A stretch of DNA of 62,000 nt from Symbiodinium natans (taxonomy: Eukaryota; Sar; Dinophyceae; Suessiales; Symbiodiniaceae). Below are positions 21,221 through 31,900 of this stretch, in pieces (position 1 is the stretch's first letter; each line of letters opens with the position of its first letter). The notes beneath the pieces were generated by a model. That model was not told the DNA's origin and made no database searches. It saw only the letters and a program-made list of their open reading frames with translations. Position numbers and translations under genes: made by a program. The stretch lies in contig CAJNDS010002210.1 in NCBI GenBank assembly GCA_905221605.1, positions 237,501 through 299,500 of the forward strand, in the 5' to 3' direction.

Positions 21221-21961
21221 CTAGGCACCCACTGAGGCAGCGGTGCTTGTGCCCGATGAGATGCCATGGTCGGAGTAATCGTCCGAGTCAGGCATTGGCA
21301 GGCCTGCCAAGTACCAGCGGGCATCGGCGGCAGACCACCAGTCAATGACGTGGAATGAGCGGCGGTCTTGTGGGCTAATGTGGGCCCAGAGGCAGGCCAG
21401 TACGTTGCTGAGGCCAAAGAGGTGTCTGGTCTGTACCACTATGGGCATGAGCGCCTGTGCGGGTAGACCATGTAGAGCGAACACGTGGGCATGGGCGCGT
21501 TGCAGTGCCGACATATGCAAGGCACACTGACGGCGGCATGTGCGGTTTTGATAGCGGGAGCAGAAGCTCTGCATGGGCACGGCGAAGAATTGGCGCTGTG
21601 CCGATCTGGGGCCAGCAGGCAGAGGGGGCAGTATGGAGTCAGCATTAGACAGCAAGTGCTGGGGCGGCGGAGGCTTAGGCTTAGGCCGGGGTATGGGCGT
21701 GTTAGGGCCGGCAGGCGGGTTAGGGTTATTATTAGGCTGTGGCAGCGTTGGTGCTGTTGTAGGCGGTCTGACCTGGTGAGGCAGCCTGACCTGTGCAAGA
21801 GCGAAGCTGTGTGTGAAGGGCTCTTGTGCTGAGGACGCTGAGGCGTCTGGGCATGTGTCACTGCTGTCCTCGGTGCCACTCCAATCCTGGACATTCCAGG
21901 GGCAGGGTTGGAAGGCTGGGCTTTTAGGCTGAGGGGGCATGGGCACGGCGTGACTCGACAA
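21221..21961 (-). CDS. Element 1 small frame with one Cys/His cluster
   Basis: 246 codons: Pro-rich N-terminus, then FCSRYQNRTCRRQCALHM, which resembles the CRRYQNGQC finger of the gag protein, then a hydrophobic helical part and an acidic Ser/Asp-rich end. The repeat of the RYQN-x-x-C pattern within one element suggests it arose from the same finger module. Function unknown. Confidence 0.5.
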   Translation of the reverse strand: MSSHAVPMPPQPKSPAFQPCPWNVQDWSGTEDSSDTCPDASASSAQEPFTHSFALAQVRLPHQVRPPTTAPTLPQPNNNPNPPAGPNTPIPRPKPKPPPPQHLLSNADSILPPLPAGPRSAQRQFFAVPMQSFCSRYQNRTCRRQCALHMSALQRAHAHVFALHGLPAQALMPIVVQTRHLFGLSNVLACLWAHISPQDRRSFHVIDWWSAADARWYLAGLPMPDSDDYSDHGISSGTSTAASVGA

Positions 21962-22015
21962 GGCTAGTCAAGGGGGTCCCGAGAAAAAGCTAAGAGCCGA
22001 TAACTGCGTGAGGTA

Positions 22016-22545
22016 TCAGAACCACACTGGGGGCTGTGCAGCTTCTAGGCGAAGAAGGCGATCCTCTAGGTGTAGAAGCTCTCTACGCAACAAGGCATGG
22101 GGATTTGCCTCTTCCCACCTGTTCGCCGGGACCTGAAAGGTACGCAGGGCCTGAAGATGTGCATTATAAGGCAGTATTGCAATACGCTTGAGGGTATTGA
22201 TTTGGGAGGGCATGGGCCCCAAGGCTTCCCTAAGGCTTGACAGCTCCGCATTCTGTGCGAATGCGATAGGCCAGAAAGTCGGCTGCGATGCTGTCGAGCT
22301 CATGCCTGAGGTCGGCGTAGGCCTGCTGGGCGAAGGTCAGGCTGGTGCGTATTTGCTGCAGTTGGGTAGAGACTGCTTGCAGCTCCAGGCGTCTGGAAGT
22401 CATCTTGGGCAGGTTGTGCAAACAGGGCCAGTCTGTTCAAGTGCAAGTAGACCAAGTCATCCCACTCGAGGACGTAGTCGTGGCGTCCGCTATCTGAAGA
22501 GCTGCGAACTTCTGTGCGGATGGGCATGCTCGCACGGTAGGCCAT
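22016..22545 (-). pseudogene. Element 1 coiled-coil ORF1, split over three frames
   Basis: Three successive frames join into one plausible protein. MAYRASMPIRTEVRSSS starts at 22,545. It continues after a one-base step at 22,419 with MTSRRLELQAVSTQLQQIRT and after another at 22,262 with NAELSSLREALG, to a stop at 22,016. The middle has the heptad-like Leu/Gln spacing of a coiled coil. Both steps are +1. Element 2 has an intact coiled-coil frame at the same place (36,841-37,185). An ORF1-type multimerising RNA-binding role is inferred. Confidence 0.5.
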
Positions 22546-22629
22546 GGCTGGACGTGCAAGCTACAAAAACACCAGACTTACGAGGCCTGGAGGCTCTAGA
22601 AAAGACTAAGAGCGTAGAAGGCCTTGACC

Positions 22630-22780
22630 GCGAAAAGCAGAAGGCCCCACCTAGGGGTTAGGTCAAGGCCAGCTGAGAGCCGGAGATGCTCCAGCTGTGC
22701 AAGGCTTGTTTAGGCGTATGGCAAATTACGGTGCATGATTCACTCGTGGGAAAACACACGGGAACCAAAAAACCCGAAGC
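22630..22780 (-). repeat. Element 1 terminal repeat A1
   Basis: 151 bp identical to A2. It forms the 5' terminus of the element and should hold its promoter. Right flank is CAAT-rich host DNA starting AATCAATTCACC. Confidence 0.93.
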
Positions 22781-24287
22781 AATCAATTCACCAACACGCC
22801 ATAATGTATACAAGACAACCGACCAAGCAAACGGGGCAAGGCAAAACCAACTAGTGTAGCAATTACACGTTGCTGTTGGCAAAGGTGCAGCAGAGGAAGC
22901 CGACACTTCAAACTGCAGCACTAAAACTTCAAGAAGATGCACAAACAAGATCAATACCGATCTGTCTTTACAAGCAGCGCTTGTGCCAATGATTCAGGCA
23001 ATGTCACCCGACAGTGACCAAAGTGATTATGCACGCTAATGAACACAGCGCAAATGTATACCGAGGCAATCAATCAAGCAAGCACGTACGCAATACCAAC
23101 TTCCAGCTTCAACTGCTCAAGCCAGGTTTTCAGCACAATCACCTTCGTCAAGATGCTATACAGCACACCGCTTCTGCAAGAAACATGCACAATGTAAGCA
23201 GGACACGCAAAACCGACACCAGCAGCACGCGCAACCAACTCAACTAAGCGACAATCACATCTTGCAAGTGGAGCTCAATCTGACTTGCAAGACTAGAGAA
23301 ACACGCTCCTCCAATGATCTTGCCGAGAGACCAAAACAGGCAACCCAAACTTGACACACCAAAGCAACTGCTACAAGTATGCAATCAGCACAAACGCTCC
23401 ACAGGCGGACTGAATGAACAATCTGGCCTGCTAAGCAATGGGAACAAGCTCCCACCTTGATTCTGCCAATCGCTTCAAAACCAACATACCGGGCACATCA
23501 AGTCATCAAGTCAACAAGCAGTTTCACACAAGCAGTCACTCAAAACAACCTCTCAAATCTGCCATACAACACGCAAGCTTCCAAACCAAAAACAATTGAG
23601 GATCAAAAAGGTCCAAACATGAATCGTAGGAGTTGTAGGCACAACTGTTTTCCAACCAATGCAGCAACGACAACGCAGCACAAAGCAACCAAAACTAGTC
23701 AACCAACGCACAACACTTGTCATCACCATAAACTCACAAGCATACGCTCACCATCTGACTCTTCAATGTGTTGCAGCGCAGCACCAAGAAATAAATTGTC
23801 TCAACTCATGGCCAACTAGTCATCCAAGCAAGCAAGCAATCTGAGAAAATCAATCACAGCAAAGTACACAAAACTCCAGTACTTGAGCACACCTCTTCTG
23901 TGTAACAAGACGATTTTCAATCGATTGATTTTGGCTTCGGCGTGTTTTAGAATTTAGGATCCACGGAAAGAACCACCCATCAGCGGCAAAATCGACATGG
24001 CTGCAATCGAGCACAAACAATTTCGCAAGTTTAATCCGACTAACTGCTTGGCCCGTTTTTGGGCTGTTTTAATCAGGATCGCCTGAAACGAAGCTTTGAA
24101 GGTTTCTGGAAAAGTGCCAGAGTGTTCGTGTGCCTCTGCCCACAACCGAGAGCCGCCTCAGTCCACGTCCTGAAAGCACCAGGCTGACTCTGACCGTGTG
24201 CTTGCGTCCATTTTAAAAACAAGGTAGTTTTTGTGGGGCGGTTTAGGCATGCCAATGTTGGTTTAGCTGGGTTCAAAGCACACTGTC
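22781..24287. other. CAAT/CAAGC-rich gene-poor DNA (right half), then unassigned sequence
   Basis: 22,781 to about 23,950 has the same strand-asymmetric CAAT/AGCAA texture as 6,701-10,582 and no supported gene; it is the continuation across the element 1 insertion. 23,950-24,287 is ordinary-looking sequence in which I see no feature. Confidence 0.5.
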
Positions 24288-25617
24288 TTTTTTTTTTGGA
24301 CTGACGCCTCTTTACTACATCAGTAGCACAGTAGGCCGGTCTTGTTGGGCTCGACGTAAAGGGTGAAACAAAGGCAGCGCACACAATCCGCCAGACACAC
24401 CAAGCAACCACCAAGCAAACAAACACCAAAGAAACAAAGTAGATACCCCACGGACTCAGTACTCGAAGTCGTCAATGAAGTCCCGGTTCACAAGGAAGCA
24501 CAGAGCTTGTGGGGGAATCGCAAATTGCGACATTGCCAGATTCTCAAAACCACCATCATGTAGCCACTGGTGCGACAGCGGTTATTCAAACCGAGGTCAT
24601 CAGAAGAGGTTCGGATCACGTACTCGTTGTCAAGGACAGACAACCGACACTCAATGGCGAAAGGATGTTGCAAGTCAGACTCCCTAGGGGGGATGAAAGA
24701 TGTGCATATGCCCCATGGTGGTCAGCCAGTGGGGACTTAACAGCAAGAACAATCAAGGCAAGACCGGCCCAGGGCACTCCATGGTGGTCAGCCAGTGGAG
24801 TAGCTCCGAGCTCTGGGTGCTCCATTCACCTTGGCGTACAAGTGCCCACCCAGAGAGGTGTCCGCGCCCGGCACAGGGGGCATATGCCCCATGGAGGTCA
24901 GCCAGTGGGGACTTAACAGCAAGAACAATCAAAGCAGGACCGGCCCAGGGCACTCCATGGTGGTCAGCCAGTGGAGTAGCTCCGAGCACAGGGTTCTCCA
25001 GTCAACCTGGCGTACAAGTGCCCACCCAGAGAGGTGCCCGCGCACGGCCAGAGGGGGGGCGAGAGTAGCTGCAGCTACCGATTCCACGGGGAGAGTCCAC
25101 AGCGAGTTACCAAACCCTTAACGCCACAGGGTTTATAATGACAACGAGGAACCTCCCAGTCCAGGCATCTCACACAAGGCCACGCAACCTTGGCGCTGGC
25201 CTGCGCATCGGCACGCATCAGGTCCCTCCAAACCCAAACCCGCGAGGTACGTCGGTAAGGAGATGGGAGGGCTCACATCACATTGGTGCCGAAGTGCAAG
25301 GATCTCCATGGTATTGCTACTTTGATCCAATCAGAGCCTTCAGGTAACATCCACGCGGGCGGGGAGCCCACTTGCCCTGCCGCAGGCCAAGCTCAGACGA
25401 GGGTGACCCTCTAGAGTCTCCAGAGGGCCAGGTTGTTCTACAAGTGGGGAATGGCTCCCTGCCAAGTCAGCGGGTGCATCATCTCCACGTAGAAGTGTCC
25501 ACAGCCAGCGCGCCGAACTGCTAGGTCACCCTGTGCACTCAGTACTCGAAATCGTCGAAGAGGCCGGGAGCACACATGTAGCACCGAGTGCGCAGGTGCG
25601 TCGCAAAAGGCGACGTT
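24288..25617 (-). repeat. Poly(A)-ended dispersed copy, first of two (retroposed, gene-A-like)
   Basis: On the minus strand it ends in GGCGTCAGTCC followed by A10 (24,297-24,288). The same sequence, with small indels, recurs at 52,393-53,613 and also ends in poly(A). It contains several units of CATGGTGGTCAGCCAGTGG and decayed matches to the hydrolase-like gene at 50,106-50,975 (for example MEILALRHQC...ISLPTYLAGLG against MEILPLLLAVQ...ISLPTYLMGLG). A 3' poly(A) and dispersed copies indicate retroposition of a transcript. Confidence 0.75.
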
Positions 25618-26830
25618 GCCAGATTCACAAAACCACCATCATGCAGCCACCGATGCGACTACATTCAGCACCAGCCAAGGCCGTTCACGAGAAGGTTCAC
25701 AAGTCCGCCATCACAGGTGGGGCATAGTCGTGCCTTGGCACGGGACGTTGCAGGTGTCAACCTTCTTGATCCGAAGTATAAAGTTGCCCCATGGTGGTCA
25801 GCCAGTGGGGACTTAACGGCAAGAACAAAGGGTAGGACCAGCCCAGAGCACTCCATGGTGGTCAGCCAGTGGAGCCTCTCCGAGCACAAGGCGCAACGTT
25901 CTTTTGACTCACAAGAGTCTCGTCCGACGGCCAAAGCAGGCTTGACTGCTTCGTTCCAATCAGAGCCATCAGGTAAACCCAAGCAGGCGGGGACCCCACC
26001 TGCCCCGCAGGAAGCGGGAGAGTCCTCCAGTCGAAACTTCGCACTCAAGGCCAAGCAACTATCTCCTTGGCCGGTGAGGGTTGAGGGTTCAATAACCAGA
26101 ATCAGACCCTCCATGCCCAAACCGACAGACGTCGGTGAGGAGATGTGAGGGCTCACATCACGCTTGGCCACCTACCGATGGGGAGGTAGTCATGTATGGC
26201 TGCTTTGACGCAAGCAGAGATATACACCCAAGCAGGCAGGGAACCCCGCAGCAACCCAAGCACAGGCGAGACCAGGTTGTCCACAGGTGCTCGATGGCAC
26301 ATTGCCAGGGAAGTGGAAACCTGGTCTCCGCAGAAGTGTCCACAGCCCAGAAGCAGCATCCCCTAGCTGGTCTCTCCCAATTGGCATGACGCCGTTGTAC
26401 GACACGGGGGTGTCACCGTCCAGACGAGAGATGGTCAACACTCAAGTCCGAGGGGTTCACACACGGTCGTAGCACATAGAAGCGGGCAACCTGCCCACCT
26501 AGAGGGGGCAGAGGAAAGGAAGATTGGCCGTTTTACCGATGACAAAGCTGGAACATCCAGGCAGGACCGGTCCAGGGTAGTCCGTGGCAGATGGCCAGTG
26601 GAGCAACCACGAAAGAAAGGCCCCCCGTTCCCACAGGCACACCGCGGGGCCGACCCAGAAGGGTGTTCACAGCTGCAAGCTGTAAGCACACAAAAGACAA
26701 GCACGATCCAATCCGTGGCATAGACCACGAGAGGGTTGCCAAACCAAGAGTATCCCGAGGTAGTCTTGCGGCATGTATCGGTGAGGAGATGTGAGGGCTC
26801 ACATCACGCTAGGCAGCATGCCATGAAAGG
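25618..26830 (-). pseudogene. Further decayed copies of the hydrolase-like gene
   Basis: Successive short minus-strand frames match pieces of the intact gene at 50,106-50,975. LLLGCGHFCGDQV matches LLLPGCGHFYVEN, GSLPAWVYISA matches GSPPAWMLPDG, and RDVSPHISSPT matches RDASPRISLPT. The motif series appears at least twice within 1.2 kb, so several truncated units lie in tandem. All are frameshifted. They lie just downstream of gene H, in the same strand order as the intact gene and gene H further right. Confidence 0.6.
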
Positions 26831-26886
26831 ACTCAATGGTGCGTTCGCATGGCGTCAGTAGGAGCCCTCAGATGACAGTTTGCTGT

Positions 26887-28287
26887 CTATTGCCAGGAGC
26901 CATCCCAGTCCGGACGCCGGGAGCGATGGCCAGCTGAGGTGGTATGGGAACGCCTCCCTCGGCTGGGCATGACCTGCATTGGAGGCAGCTCTTGCTCATC
27001 AACCCCCCACTCAGGGATGCCGTCCGGAATGGGGATACGCATGTATCTTGTCATTGAGGTTTGGGCCGCGTGCCACATCACCCGGACAGCTTCCTGGATT
27101 TGCCTGTACTGCACAACACCTTCGTCCTTATACTGAAAGGGGAAGGAGGTAACTGCAGCACGCAGGGCCGAAGGATCAGGGTCCTTGGGGGTGCCATGAC
27201 AGTACATCCTAAACCAGAAGCTGTTGAGGCGCTGCTTGGTTGGATGTTTGGCTCGCATGAGCCCCTTAATGGCAGCCCAATGAGCAGTGGCTGCGTCATA
27301 CCACGCATTTTGGGGACGTTGGGGCCCATGCTTGGTGGGTGTGGTGCTGATCCCTTTCCAATGCGCATCAAAGATGACTGGCAGCCGGAAAGGGGCGGAG
27401 ACATCCACTTCTCGCAAAGCTGCAAGGTCAGTGGTTCGCAGCTCCGAGAAGCGCCAATCATTCACCTGTGCCTCGGGTTCGTCCTCCGCGTCTGACATGT
27501 CATCCATCGGGCAGGGAGAGCCTTCGTTAGTTTCGGAAGAGATGCTGACGACCTCCGGCGAGGTTGCTGCAGTGTTCGCTTCCACAGGCGCAGCACAGGG
27601 CGAGGAGAGCAAGCACTCTAGGGGCAACACTCGCCGTAGGAAAACAGCCATTCTGTGAGAAGTGTCAGGCCATTCCAAGTTAAAAACTGACCAAAAATGC
27701 TCAATGTTTTGGTTGGCCACCGAGGCCGCAAGAGCAAGCCGGATGGCGTCAAGGAAATGGGCAGGGGGGAGGTCCGGCCTAAATTCTTGATAGTGCCTTT
27801 GCCCAAGTGTCTGTGTGCCCTGCAGCGTGATGCCTAGGAACGTATTCAGGCTGGGCTGGGCAAGCCTGGCCGTTTCCACGTCCGTGTGCTTAGCAGCTGC
27901 GGCCCATGCCTGCAAGGCTTCTTGGGAGGCTTGGCCAGTGACTTGTGGCAGTCCACTGTGCGCGTCCATCACATATTTGGTAGTAGGGCACGTGGGACAC
28001 CGATAAGCGCGGCCAGCCAAGAAGGCCACCATGGCTGCAGGCGGCACATTGATCTGCAGGTCAGTAATTTTATTGTCAGATTCAGGAAAACCAAGAACAA
28101 TGGGCAGCCCTGCCGTACGCTCCAGGGGACCTTTTTGGTGGGACTCGAATGCGAGCAGAAGTGCACCCAGCCAATAATCTGGGTCAGCGTAGCTGAGCAT
28201 TGCAGGAAAACTGGCATTGATGACACTCGGCAAGTCCGACACCGCAGAGAAAAGATCCGCGATGTACTGCGCTGTGGTAAGAAAGCC
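26887..28287 (-). pseudogene. Gene H, 3' segment (disrupted by element 2)
   Basis: 466 codons and a stop. The frame is open up to the exact left end of element 2 (28,288) and continues beyond the right end of the element: TAT from 37,468-37,466 joins GGC from 28,287-28,285, giving VGY then GFLTTAQYIADLFSAV without a frame change. This segment includes a CPTC pair (YRCPTCPTTKYVMDAHSG), an acidic stretch (DDMSDAEDEPEAQ) and no domain that I recognise. No transposase signature is seen. Function unknown; the protein is cut by the insertion. Confidence 0.72.
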
Positions 28288-28515
28288 TTATGCCAAAGAT
28301 GAAGTCCATGTTCGAATATATGTTGCCGAAACATATTAAAGCAAATTGTTGAAAACAGCAATCTAGAATCAACAGCACGCGGACAGCAATCCCTTGTTTT
28401 TCTCTGCCTTCGCAACGCGAAAAAGGGGAATGGTACACATGACATCGCGTGGCATGGAGCCACTCCCACATTTCAAACACAAGAGGTGGCATAGAGCCAC
28501 CAGCCTTCTTTCCCC
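28288..28515 (-). repeat. Element 2 terminal repeat B2
   Basis: 228 bp, same as B1 by eye. It is the 3' end of the element, abutting gene H codons. Confidence 0.94.
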
Positions 28516-28530
28516 GGGTGGGAGGGTGGG

Positions 28531-28753
28531 GAACAAAAAATTTTCGCCAGCTTGCTGCGAGCAAGAACCTTGACCCATTCAACATGCAATTCACATGTAA
28601 AAATTCATGCAACAAATCTCATGAGAGTGCATGCACGGGTCAGACGAAAATTCCCAGCAGAACAACATGTAGAACATGGACACAAAAATTCTCATCAAAG
28701 AATTTTTGAGTTCATCTGGCATAAAACGCTGTCACACAAGTGTGAAAGCTTGC
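28531..28753 (-). repeat. Element 2 internal repeat A2, with a 10-bp hairpin
   Basis: 223 bp identical to A1, directly abutting B1. At 28,683-28,708 a perfect 10-bp inverted repeat (CAAAAATTCT / AGAATTTTTG, 6-base loop) is present. The A1 copy is at about 37,395-37,420. It could be a recombinase site or RNA hairpin. Confidence 0.93.
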
Positions 28754-28981
28754 TTATGCCAAAGATGAAGTCCATGTTCGAATATATGTTGCCGAAACAT
28801 ATTAAAGCAAATTGTTGAAAACAGCAATCTAGAATCAACAGCACGCGGACAGCAATCCCTTGTTTTTCTCTGCCTTCGCAACGCGAAAAAGGGGAATGGT
28901 ACACATGACATCGCGTGGCATGGAGCCACTCCCACATTTCAAACACAAGAGGTGGCATAGAGCCACCAGCCTTCTTTCCCC
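28754..28981 (-). repeat. Element 2 internal repeat B1
   Basis: 228 bp, begins three bases after the pol stop codon, so the pol 3' end directly meets the repeat. Confidence 0.94.
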
Positions 28982-28984
28982 TTT

Positions 28985-31900
28985 TCACTCCATCCTTTCG
29001 AGGATTGTGCCAGTGAGGAAACAACGCGGTGTCTCCTCGACAAAAGGTTTGAAACACGACATATCATGCCAACGGCCTCTGGACGGGGGGTCAGCTGGAT
29101 TTGAGTGGCTGGGAACTCGATGGAACCAGGACATGCAAGGCCTCGCTTCATCTGCAACTTCAAAGGCCATAAGAAGTTGCCTCCAGGATGAGTCGGATGA
29201 CGTCCCGGTCATGCATGCGCCCTGCACGCCTGAATGGTCGATAAAGTAGACAACCCTACGATTTGACAGGTCATTACTCCACAGCACTCGAGCGAGGACC
29301 ACGGCATACAGCTCGGTCTGCCCTATGATGTGTTTCCTTCCCTCTGCCCACACCTGCACAACTGAATCTGGCACTCGGCAGCCAAAGACCTTCATCGTCG
29401 GGCGGGAGCCCGGAACGATTAGCAAGCCCCCCACACTGCACTCGAACTTATCTCCCTTGGGTTCGCATGCACCATCGGTGAAGACAAGCACGGGCGAAAG
29501 ATCGCCCGCTGTGGAAATGCTTCGGGGCGGTCCGGAGCGCATGCGGCGCAAGAGAAGAGCAAAGGCTTCAAGATGATGGGGCATTAAGGGCACACTCACA
29601 GCATTCGCAGCCTCAAGCTTGCGAAGGTCAGCCAGCGCCAGACGGCCGGATCTTCCCAAGAGCTGTGATTCGGCAAACTGGAGCCTGCCAAAAAGGGCAG
29701 GAAGCTCGGCCACCCTCACTCTCCCTTGATGCATGACCATCTCGAGTGACTCAGCTATGGCGCTGGCACGGTCTGGCTTATTGGCTACCCGGACAGCCTG
29801 ATACCCTTGATCGGAAGTATCAAGGGTGACACCCAGCAGCTCGGTTTGCGTAGAAAAGCTACACTCCTTGTCCACCGAAGTCTCAAAACCCAAAAGAGTG
29901 AAGACTGCATGGGCACAGCCATCAGTGGCTTCTGCAAGACACTTAGGCGCAGTGCAAGGGTAGTCGTCGTAGTAGCAGGAGGCAAGCACGTCGACCTCAA
30001 GGAGGATGCGCCTAAGCAGCAAAGAGACCCGGTTGAACTGCAGAACCGAAGCCGCAGACCCGAAAGGTAGGGTCCGGCATACAAAGGCTCTGGGCTCACG
30101 GGTCCCAGGTTCCCGCAGCATGATGACAGCCTTCCTTTGCTCTTCTGGGTGCAGCGGCAGCTGCTTGTAAGCAGACCTCAAGTCGTAGGTCTTCGTGAGG
30201 GGCCTGATGTTATCACCCTGCTCCCACATGGCATGCACTTTCCCATTCAGGCAAGTGCCATCTGAAAGAGTCAAAGAAACATCTCCTCGGGATGAGGCGT
30301 AGCGAAAGATCGTTGAGCAGACCCACACAATCTCGTCGAGGGCCCTCAAGGCAACCTTCTCGAAAGCTCCAAATGTCGAGTTGACATTGTTCTCGCTGAG
30401 ATCGTCGATAGGTCGCCACTTCTTTTGCCATACCGCGAATCTTCTGCAAGGGCACCATTTGTCACCGAAACGCTGCCTGACCTCCTCCAAGGAGAGAGGC
30501 CCGTGAAGCCATGCCTTCGAGTTCGGGTCGGCCTCGTCCAGAGTCAGCTCCCACAGGGGTTGCTCGAAGTCAGCGATGGCCTGCTTTCGAATCTTCTCCA
30601 CCAAGGAATTCTGGAGAGCGGGCGCTCGGGTCCAGAACTCCTGCTCATCAAGCTCTGCAGGGCGCACGTCAGGCTCAAAGACTCCTGTCGCAGGAAGATA
30701 GCCGGTTATGCGAAAACCATCCGCAAGGTCCCGATAGATGGCCTCATCTGGCCAACCCAAAGACCGTCCAATTTTCTCGAGTAGGGCCAGCCTCTTTCCT
30801 CTGAGGACGGCTGCGACATCCTTGTGCATCGAGGCAAAAAGTTTTGCATTTTCCGACTCAAGCTCTTTAGCCCAACCTCGCCATTGCCGAAGCTTGAGCA
30901 ACCTAGAACGGAGGACTGCTACAGGCCCACCCGTCAAAGTCTTAAAGAGTACACGCAGAAGATCATCAGGCACGGCCCGAGCCAGGTCAAAAGGATGCTG
31001 CAGGGAAAGAGCATGATGCACATACTGCAACGGCTCACGGTACACACCAAAGGTAACGTACGACGGCCCTGGGAAGTCAGGAAGAGCGACTCCCCCCCTT
31101 TCAAGTGACTGTCGCAGGAAACGGCTGCCGGCCGGCACACCCAGCCAAGGATCTGTCAGGCAACGCTTAGCATTGAGCGGCGGCGGCATCTCAGAAAAGA
31201 CAGTGACAGTGTAGCTGTACTCGGGTATGAGCGGCGGAAAGCGGCGCCCGCGTGGCTGCACGTGGTTGGCTGCACGCGCGGAAGCATGGGCAGAAAGGGC
31301 ATCGGGATCAGGGCCCAACCCAGACGCTGAAGCGGAGGCCGCAACCTCCGCCACGAACCGCTGGCAGAAAAGGAGCGGGTAGGCCGCCTCACGGGCGGTG
31401 GCAAACTCGCCGTTTTGGACTTGCCAGGGCTGATGCTCCGCACAACCTGGGCATGGCCCACTAAGGACCCCCAAACCTGGCACGTTGGTGAGAAGGCCCG
31501 TAGCCTTGCGCCTGTTGGAGCCATGCCTGCAAAGGTCAAAAGCAACGAAAGTGCAGCGCTGCATCAAAGAGGCAAAAGGCGGCAACATCCAAAGCCATGA
31601 ATGCAGAGGGTTCTCCACTGAGACGCCGATCTGAGGAAAAGAAGCCAGAACAAATTCGAAGAAAGCAGCAGCGCCCTCGTAGATTGCATTGGCACTTTGG
31701 ACACGAGCGTGATCAGTAGGTGAGAGCCCTGGAAGACCCCAGACATGATGGAGGTCGCGCAGAGGGGGGGGCCCAGGTGACAAGTCGCGGGCGCGGCTGC
31801 ATGTGCCGCACGGCACGGCAATATGCACATGAGCCACGGCTTGGGATGACAAGACGCCACGAAGGAACTCCCAGGAGGAGGGGCTGCGGAGATCCAGCTG

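Larger units (their letters stand above)
10583..22780 (-). mobile_element. Element 1: PAT-like DIRS (tyrosine-recombinase) retrotransposon, 12.2 kb
   Basis: The ends are defined by split direct repeats. Reading 5' to 3' on the minus strand the order is A1 (22,780-22,630), the coding region, B1 (11,297-11,096), A2 (11,095-10,945), a 160-bp spacer and B2 (10,784-10,583). A1 and A2 are identical over 151 bp. B1 and B2 differ at one of 202 positions. This order is the known layout of PAT/Ngaro-type DIRS elements, which replicate through a circular intermediate and integrate with a tyrosine recombinase without target duplication. None is seen here. The frames inside supply coiled-coil, Cys/His-rich, Pro-rich, YR, gag, methyltransferase-like, RT and RNase H parts. 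Near-identical repeats argue for recent insertion, but several frames are broken. Confidence 0.9.

Noticed and set aside
24289-24300. T-run as a transcription terminator
   Set aside because: Its recurrence at 52,393 at the end of homologous sequence shows that it is the poly(A) tail of a retroposed copy on the minus strand.
26085-26120. tRNA T-arm-like GGTTCAATAACC
   Set aside because: No acceptor, anticodon or D-arm pairing around it.
26887-28242. Gene H 3' segment as a DNA-transposon transposase
   Set aside because: No DDE/DDD triad or hAT dimerisation motif could be found; it continues into the Pro-rich 5' segment of gene H instead.
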